A stretch of DNA of 64,000 bases from Inquilinus sp. Marseille-Q2685. GTDB lineage: Bacteria; Pseudomonadota; Alphaproteobacteria; DSM-16000; Inquilinaceae. The notes beneath the pieces were generated by a model that was not told where the DNA came from, ran no database searches, and saw only the letters and a program-made list of their open reading frames with translations. Of this stretch, positions 60,378 through 64,000 are shown one piece after another. The translations under genes were made by a program, and so were the position numbers. Positions within the stretch are counted from its first letter, which is position 1; each line of letters starts with the position of its first letter. Where the stretch lies: positions 994,001 through 1,058,000 of the forward strand of contig NZ_CAKAKL010000002.1 of the NCBI RefSeq assembly GCF_916619195.1, read 5' to 3'.

Positions 60378-61013
60378 ATGGCACAGAGCTTCCTGATCGA
60401 CGGGCCGGCGGAGGCCCGCTTCACCATCCTGCTGGCCCATGGCGCCGGGGCGCCGATGGATTCGGCCTCGATGACCGCGGCGGCGAAGGCGCTGGCCGAG
60501 GCCGGGTTCCGGGTCGCGCGCTTCGAGTTCGGCTACATGGCGGCGCGCCGAGACGGCCAGCGCAAGCCGCCGCCGCGCGCCGAGACCGTGATCCCGGAGT
60601 ATCGGGCGGCGGTCGACGCCCTTGGCGCCACGGGGCCCCTGATCATCGGCGGCAAGTCGATGGGCGGGCGGGTGGCATCGATGGTCGCGGACGAGATGCA
60701 CGCGACCGGCCGGATCGCCGGGCTGCTGTGCCTCGGCTATCCGTTCCACCCGCCAGGGAAGCCGGCGCAGCTGCGCACCGCGCATCTCGCCGGGCTCGCG
60801 ACGCCGGCCCTGATCTGCCAGGGCACGCGCGACGAGTTCGGCACCTGCGACGAGGTCGCGGGCTACGCCCTGTCGGACCGGATCGAGCTGCTGTGGCTGG
60901 AGGACGGCGACCACGACCTGAAGCCGCGCAAGAGCGTCTCCGGCTTCACCGCCGCCGACCATCTGCGGACCGTCGCCACGGCCGTCGCGGACTGGGCCGG
61001 ACGGATCGCCTGA
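60378..61013 (+). CDS. Alpha/beta hydrolase (KANL3/Tex30-like)
   Basis: A 211-residue alpha/beta hydrolase. The nucleophile elbow is IGGKSMGGRV, the acid is in ICQGTRDEFGT, and the His is in EDGDHDLKPRK, a tripeptide layout found in bacterial and eukaryotic KANL3/Tex30-like hydrolases. It is a likely esterase with unknown substrate. It starts 19 bp after the frameshifted acoR end, possibly as part of the same transcript. Confidence 0.87.
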   Translation: MAQSFLIDGPAEARFTILLAHGAGAPMDSASMTAAAKALAEAGFRVARFEFGYMAARRDGQRKPPPRAETVIPEYRAAVDALGATGPLIIGGKSMGGRVASMVADEMHATGRIAGLLCLGYPFHPPGKPAQLRTAHLAGLATPALICQGTRDEFGTCDEVAGYALSDRIELLWLEDGDHDLKPRKSVSGFTAADHLRTVATAVADWAGRIA

Positions 61014-61016
61014 TCC

Positions 61017-61787
61017 CTATTCCCCGCCCTTTCGCCGGCCGGCCAGGGCGACGATCATGCCGTGCAAAGTCCGCACCTCCTGCTCCGACAGCTGCGCGCG
61101 CTGCAGGAAGGCGCGGATGTTGCGCTGCATGCTCGGCTTCTTCTCCGGCACCCGGAAGAAATGGCCGGCGTCGAGCGCGTCCTCGAGATGCTCGAACAGG
61201 TTGAGCAACTGTTCCTTGCTCGCCGGCGGCGCGTCCTCCTCGTAGTCCAGCCGCCGCTCCGGCGTCGCGTCGCCGGCGGTGAACCATTCATAGGAGACCA
61301 GCAGCACCGCCTGGGCCAGGTTCAGCGAGGAGAAGGCGGGGTTCAGCGGCACGTTGACCACGGCATCGGCCAAGGCGATGTCGTCATTGGTCATGCCGGT
61401 GCGCTCCGGCCCGAACAGGATGCCCGCGGCCACGCCCGCGGCGTGATGCGCCCGCATCTCCGCCGCCGCCCGGCGCGGCGTCACCACCGGCTTCAGCTGG
61501 TCGCGCAGCCGCGCCGTGGTGGCGTAGACGGCGCCGAGATCGGCGATCGCGTCCTCGGTCCGCTCGAACACCCGGACATTGTCGAGCACGGCGGCGGCGC
61601 CGGAGGCGGTCGGCACCGCCTTCGGGTTCGGCCAGCCGTCGCGCGGCCGAACCAGCCGCAGGTCGGTCAGGCCGCAATTCAGCATCGCCCGCGCCGCGGT
61701 GCCGATGTTCTCGCCCATCTGCGGCTCGATCAGGATGATCGCCGGGCCGCCCAGCAGCGGGTCGCGGGTCTGGTCGGTGCCGGCCAT
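61017..61787 (-). CDS. trmJ: tRNA (cytidine/uridine-2'-O-)-methyltransferase TrmJ
   Basis: A 256-residue SPOUT methyltransferase: ILIEPQMGENIGTAARAMLN, LFGPERTGMTNDDIALADAV and VNVPLNPAFSSLNLAQAVLL are the knot motifs of TrmJ, which methylates position 32 in tRNA anticodon loops. The C-terminal helical part carries LLNLFEHLEDALDAGHFFRV. ATG at 61787 begins the family-like product. It lies 13 bp after the cimA stop on the same strand. Confidence 0.92.
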   Translation of the reverse strand: MAGTDQTRDPLLGGPAIILIEPQMGENIGTAARAMLNCGLTDLRLVRPRDGWPNPKAVPTASGAAAVLDNVRVFERTEDAIADLGAVYATTARLRDQLKPVVTPRRAAAEMRAHHAAGVAAGILFGPERTGMTNDDIALADAVVNVPLNPAFSSLNLAQAVLLVSYEWFTAGDATPERRLDYEEDAPPASKEQLLNLFEHLEDALDAGHFFRVPEKKPSMQRNIRAFLQRAQLSEQEVRTLHGMIVALAGRRKGGE

Positions 61788-61800
61788 CAGAACTGGTCCA

Positions 61801-63396
61801 TCACTGGGGTGCCGTGGCGCCGGCCCGCAGCAGCGCATAGGTGAAGCTGTCGCCCAGCGCCTCGAAGGAGGCGTCGATGACGTTGGTCGAGACGCCGATC
61901 GTCGACCAGCGCGTGCCGTCGGCGTCCTCGGTCTCGATCATCACGCGCGGCATGGCGCCGGTGCCCTCGTTCGAGCGCAGGATGCGGACCTTGAAGTCGA
62001 CCAGCCGCAGCGGCTTCAACCCGGGATAGATCGGTTCCAGCGCCTTGCGCATGGCGTTGTCGAGCGCGTTGACCGGGCCGTTGCCGAAGGAGACCTCATG
62101 CAGGGATTTCTGGCCGACGCGGACCAGCACCGTGGCCTCGGATTCCTGCACCACCTCGCCGCGGGCGTTGAAGCGCCGCTCGTCGACCACGGTGAAGCGG
62201 TCCATGGCGAAATAGGCCGGCACCTGGCCCAGCATGCGCCGGGCCAGCAGCTCGAAGCTGGCGGCGGCGGTGTCGTAGGAATAGCCCTCGAACTCGCGCT
62301 GCTTCACCAGGTCGACCAGCCGCTCGACATTGCGGTCCTTCGGGTCGATGGCGACGCCGATCTCGGCGAAGCGCGCCAGGATGTTCGCCCGCCCGGCCTG
62401 GTCGGAGACGACGAGATGACGGCGGTTGCCCACCCGCTCCGGCGCCACATGCTCGTAGGAGCGCGGGTCCTTGGCGATGGCGGAGACGTGCAGCCCGCCC
62501 TTGTGGGCGAAGGCGCGGCCGCCGACATAGGGCGCGCCGGATAGCGGCGAGCGGTTCAGCCGCTCGTCGAACCAGTGGCTGAGATCGGTCAGCGAGGCGA
62601 GGCCGGCCTCCGTCACCCCGGTCTCGTAGCCCATCTTCAGCACCAGGGTCGGGATCAGGGTGACGAGGTTGGCGTTGCCGCAGCGCTCGCCCAGGCCGTT
62701 CAGCGTGCCCTGGATCTGGCGCACCCCGGCCCGCACCGCCGCCAGGCTGTTGGCGACGGCGTTGCCGGTGTCGTCATGGGCGTGGATGCCCAGCCGGTCG
62801 CCCGGGATGTGCCGGGCCACGGCGGAGACGATCTCGGTCACCTCATGCGGCAGGGTGCCGCCATTGGTGTCGCACAGCACCACCCAGCGCGCGCCGGCCT
62901 CATAGGCCGCCTTGGCGCAGGCCAGGGCGTAGTCCGGGTTGGCCTTCCAGCCGTCGAAGAAATGCTCGCAGTCGAAGCCGACCTCGCGGCCGCGGCCGAC
63001 CACCTCGGCGACGCTGTCGCGGATCAGCTCGAGATTCTCCTCGCGCGGGATGCCGAGCGCGACGTCGACGTGGAAGTCCCAGGTCTTGCCGACGATCGAG
63101 ATCGACCCGACGTCGCTGTTCAGCAGCGCCGACAGGCCGGGATCGTTGGCGGCGCTGCGGCCCGGCCGCCGGGTCATGCCGAAGGCGGTGAAGCGGGCCT
63201 GGGCCAGCTTCGGCGGGTCGCGGAACAGCGCGTCGTCGGTCGGGTTGGCGCCCGGCCAGCCGCCCTCGACATAGTCGATGCCGAGCGCGTCGAGCTTCCG
63301 GGCGATGGCGATCTTGTCGGCCACCGAGAAGTCCACGCCCTGGGTCTGCGCGCCGTCGCGCAGGGTGGTGTCGAACAGCCAGATCCGCTCGCTCAT
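61801..63396 (-). CDS. cimA: (R)-Citramalate synthase
   Basis: A 531-residue LeuA-family enzyme. IWLFDTTLRDGAQTQGVDFS, DCEHFFDGWKANPDYALACA, LCDTNGG and GIHAHDDTGNAVANSLAAV are the TIM-barrel and metal-binding stretches of citramalate synthases, and the C-terminal part is the LeuA-like allosteric domain. It joins pyruvate and acetyl-CoA to start an isoleucine route. The DCEHFFDGWK motif separates it from 2-isopropylmalate synthase. It is between trmJ and cysS on one strand. Confidence 0.93.
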   Translation of the reverse strand: MSERIWLFDTTLRDGAQTQGVDFSVADKIAIARKLDALGIDYVEGGWPGANPTDDALFRDPPKLAQARFTAFGMTRRPGRSAANDPGLSALLNSDVGSISIVGKTWDFHVDVALGIPREENLELIRDSVAEVVGRGREVGFDCEHFFDGWKANPDYALACAKAAYEAGARWVVLCDTNGGTLPHEVTEIVSAVARHIPGDRLGIHAHDDTGNAVANSLAAVRAGVRQIQGTLNGLGERCGNANLVTLIPTLVLKMGYETGVTEAGLASLTDLSHWFDERLNRSPLSGAPYVGGRAFAHKGGLHVSAIAKDPRSYEHVAPERVGNRRHLVVSDQAGRANILARFAEIGVAIDPKDRNVERLVDLVKQREFEGYSYDTAAASFELLARRMLGQVPAYFAMDRFTVVDERRFNARGEVVQESEATVLVRVGQKSLHEVSFGNGPVNALDNAMRKALEPIYPGLKPLRLVDFKVRILRSNEGTGAMPRVMIETEDADGTRWSTIGVSTNVIDASFEALGDSFTYALLRAGATAPQ

Positions 63397-63400
63397 CGCC

Positions 63401-64000
63401 TCACCCCACCCGGCGCCACAGGGTGCGGTCCGGCTTGTCCTCCAGCGCGATGCCGGCGGCGGTCAGCTGGTCGCGGATCCGGTCGGCCTCGGCGAAGTTC
63501 TTCGCCGCGCGCGCCGCCCGCCGGTCCGCCACCAGCGCGTCGATCTCGGCGTCGCTCAAGCCCGTCGCCGCCTTCGGACGCCAGCGGAACCAGTCCTCCG
63601 GAGCCTGGTCCAGAAGGCCGAGCAGCCGGGCGCCGGACAGGAGCTCGCCCTTGAGCCGCGCCTGCACGGCCGGATCGCCCGCCTTGTTCAGCGCGCCGGC
63701 CAGGTCGTGCAGCGCCGCCAGGGCCTGCGGCGTGTTGAGGTCGTCCTCCAGCGCGCTCTGCACCACATGCGGCGCATCCGGCGGCTCGCCCGCCTGCACC
63801 GCCTCGACCGCGCGCAGGGCGCCGTACAGCCGATCAAGCGCCGCCCGGGCCTGCCGCACGCCCTCCTTGGTGAAGTCGAAGGGCTGGCGGTAATGGCCGG
63901 ACAGCAGCGTGTAGCGCAGCGCCTCGCCCGGGAACTCCTCCAGCAGGTCGTGCGGCGTGTAGAAGTTGCCGAGCGACTTCGACATCTTCTCGCCCTCGAC
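63401..64000 (-). CDS. cysS: Cysteinyl-tRNA synthetase, C-terminal part (5' end outside window)
   Basis: The last 200 residues of CysS. VEGEKMSKSLGNFYTPHDLL contains the KMSKS catalytic loop, followed by the helical anticodon-binding domain (PQALAALHDLAGALNKAG; NFAEADRIRDQLTAAGIALE). The frame continues off the right edge. It is 4 bp upstream of cimA. Confidence 0.96.
   Translation of the reverse strand, partial: VEGEKMSKSLGNFYTPHDLLEEFPGEALRYTLLSGHYRQPFDFTKEGVRQARAALDRLYGALRAVEAVQAGEPPDAPHVVQSALEDDLNTPQALAALHDLAGALNKAGDPAVQARLKGELLSGARLLGLLDQAPEDWFRWRPKAATGLSDAEIDALVADRRAARAAKNFAEADRIRDQLTAAGIALEDKPDRTLWRRVG

Overview
This GC-rich window (about 70% G+C by eye) looks like chromosome of an alphaproteobacterium, most likely of the Rhodospirillales; an Inquilinus- or Azospirillum-like host is a guess. 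The clade evidence is a DUF1476 (F1-ATPase inhibitor zeta) gene divergent from purC, a purS/purQ/purL/bolA/grxD string, two DUF1127 small proteins beside GcvA-like LysR genes, and alphaproteobacterial dispersed hairpin repeats. I saw no rRNA, tRNA, CRISPR array, phage or insertion sequence.

Layout. 1-3.1 kb: polyprenyl-sugar or lipid modification genes (membrane protein end, GT2 glycosyltransferase, YdjC/HpnK-type deacetylase) and yajQ. 3.1-4.9 kb: a first RTX calcium-binding protein. 5-11 kb: small housekeeping and stress genes (lipoproteins, nucleoside deaminase plus P-loop kinase, NUDIX, Crp/Fnr, HxlR, a KGG-repeat protein, DUF892, PhoH). 11-20 kb: LysR/MFS and TetR/isochorismatase divergent pairs, AbrB-type protein, HD hydrolase, a small XRE-like gene, rsuA-rsmC. 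19-27 kb: an IclR regulator divergent from a polyamine/opine-type ABC importer joined to a three-part FAD/2Fe-2S amine dehydrogenase. 27-32.5 kb: TetR, then a LacI/GntR-like regulator and a CUT1 sugar importer with no ATPase gene.

32.5-42 kb: zeta subunit, purC-purS, then about 4.5 kb of inserted genes (DUF533/TerB protein, two LysR-DUF1127 modules and a frameshifted dienelactone hydrolase), then purQ-purL-bolA-grxD. 42-48 kb: a second RTX protein built from an exact 197-residue tandem period, preceded by a large MalT-like ATPase/TPR regulator with a C-terminal SARP-type DNA-binding domain. 48-54 kb: MFS exporter, rpsD, and a btuF-btuC-btuD corrinoid importer under a cobalamin riboswitch. 54-56.5 kb: a coiled hypothetical protein, a YqjI-like PadR regulator with GATATATC operators, and a Fur-like protein lacking metal ligands. 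56-60 kb: DUF779-aldehyde dehydrogenase under a recognisable sigma-54 promoter, divergent from a frameshifted AcoR-type activator. 60-64 kb: alpha/beta hydrolase, trmJ, cimA and the 3' part of cysS.

The points most worth attention are the duplicated LysR-DUF1127 module splitting the purine operon, the RTX/SARP-MalT pair, the IclR double operator (TTCCG-N5-CGGAA twice, 100 bp apart), the metal-ligand-free Fur paralogue beside a PadR, and two clean frameshifts (a 5-bp tandem duplication and a 1-nt deletion) in otherwise intact genes.
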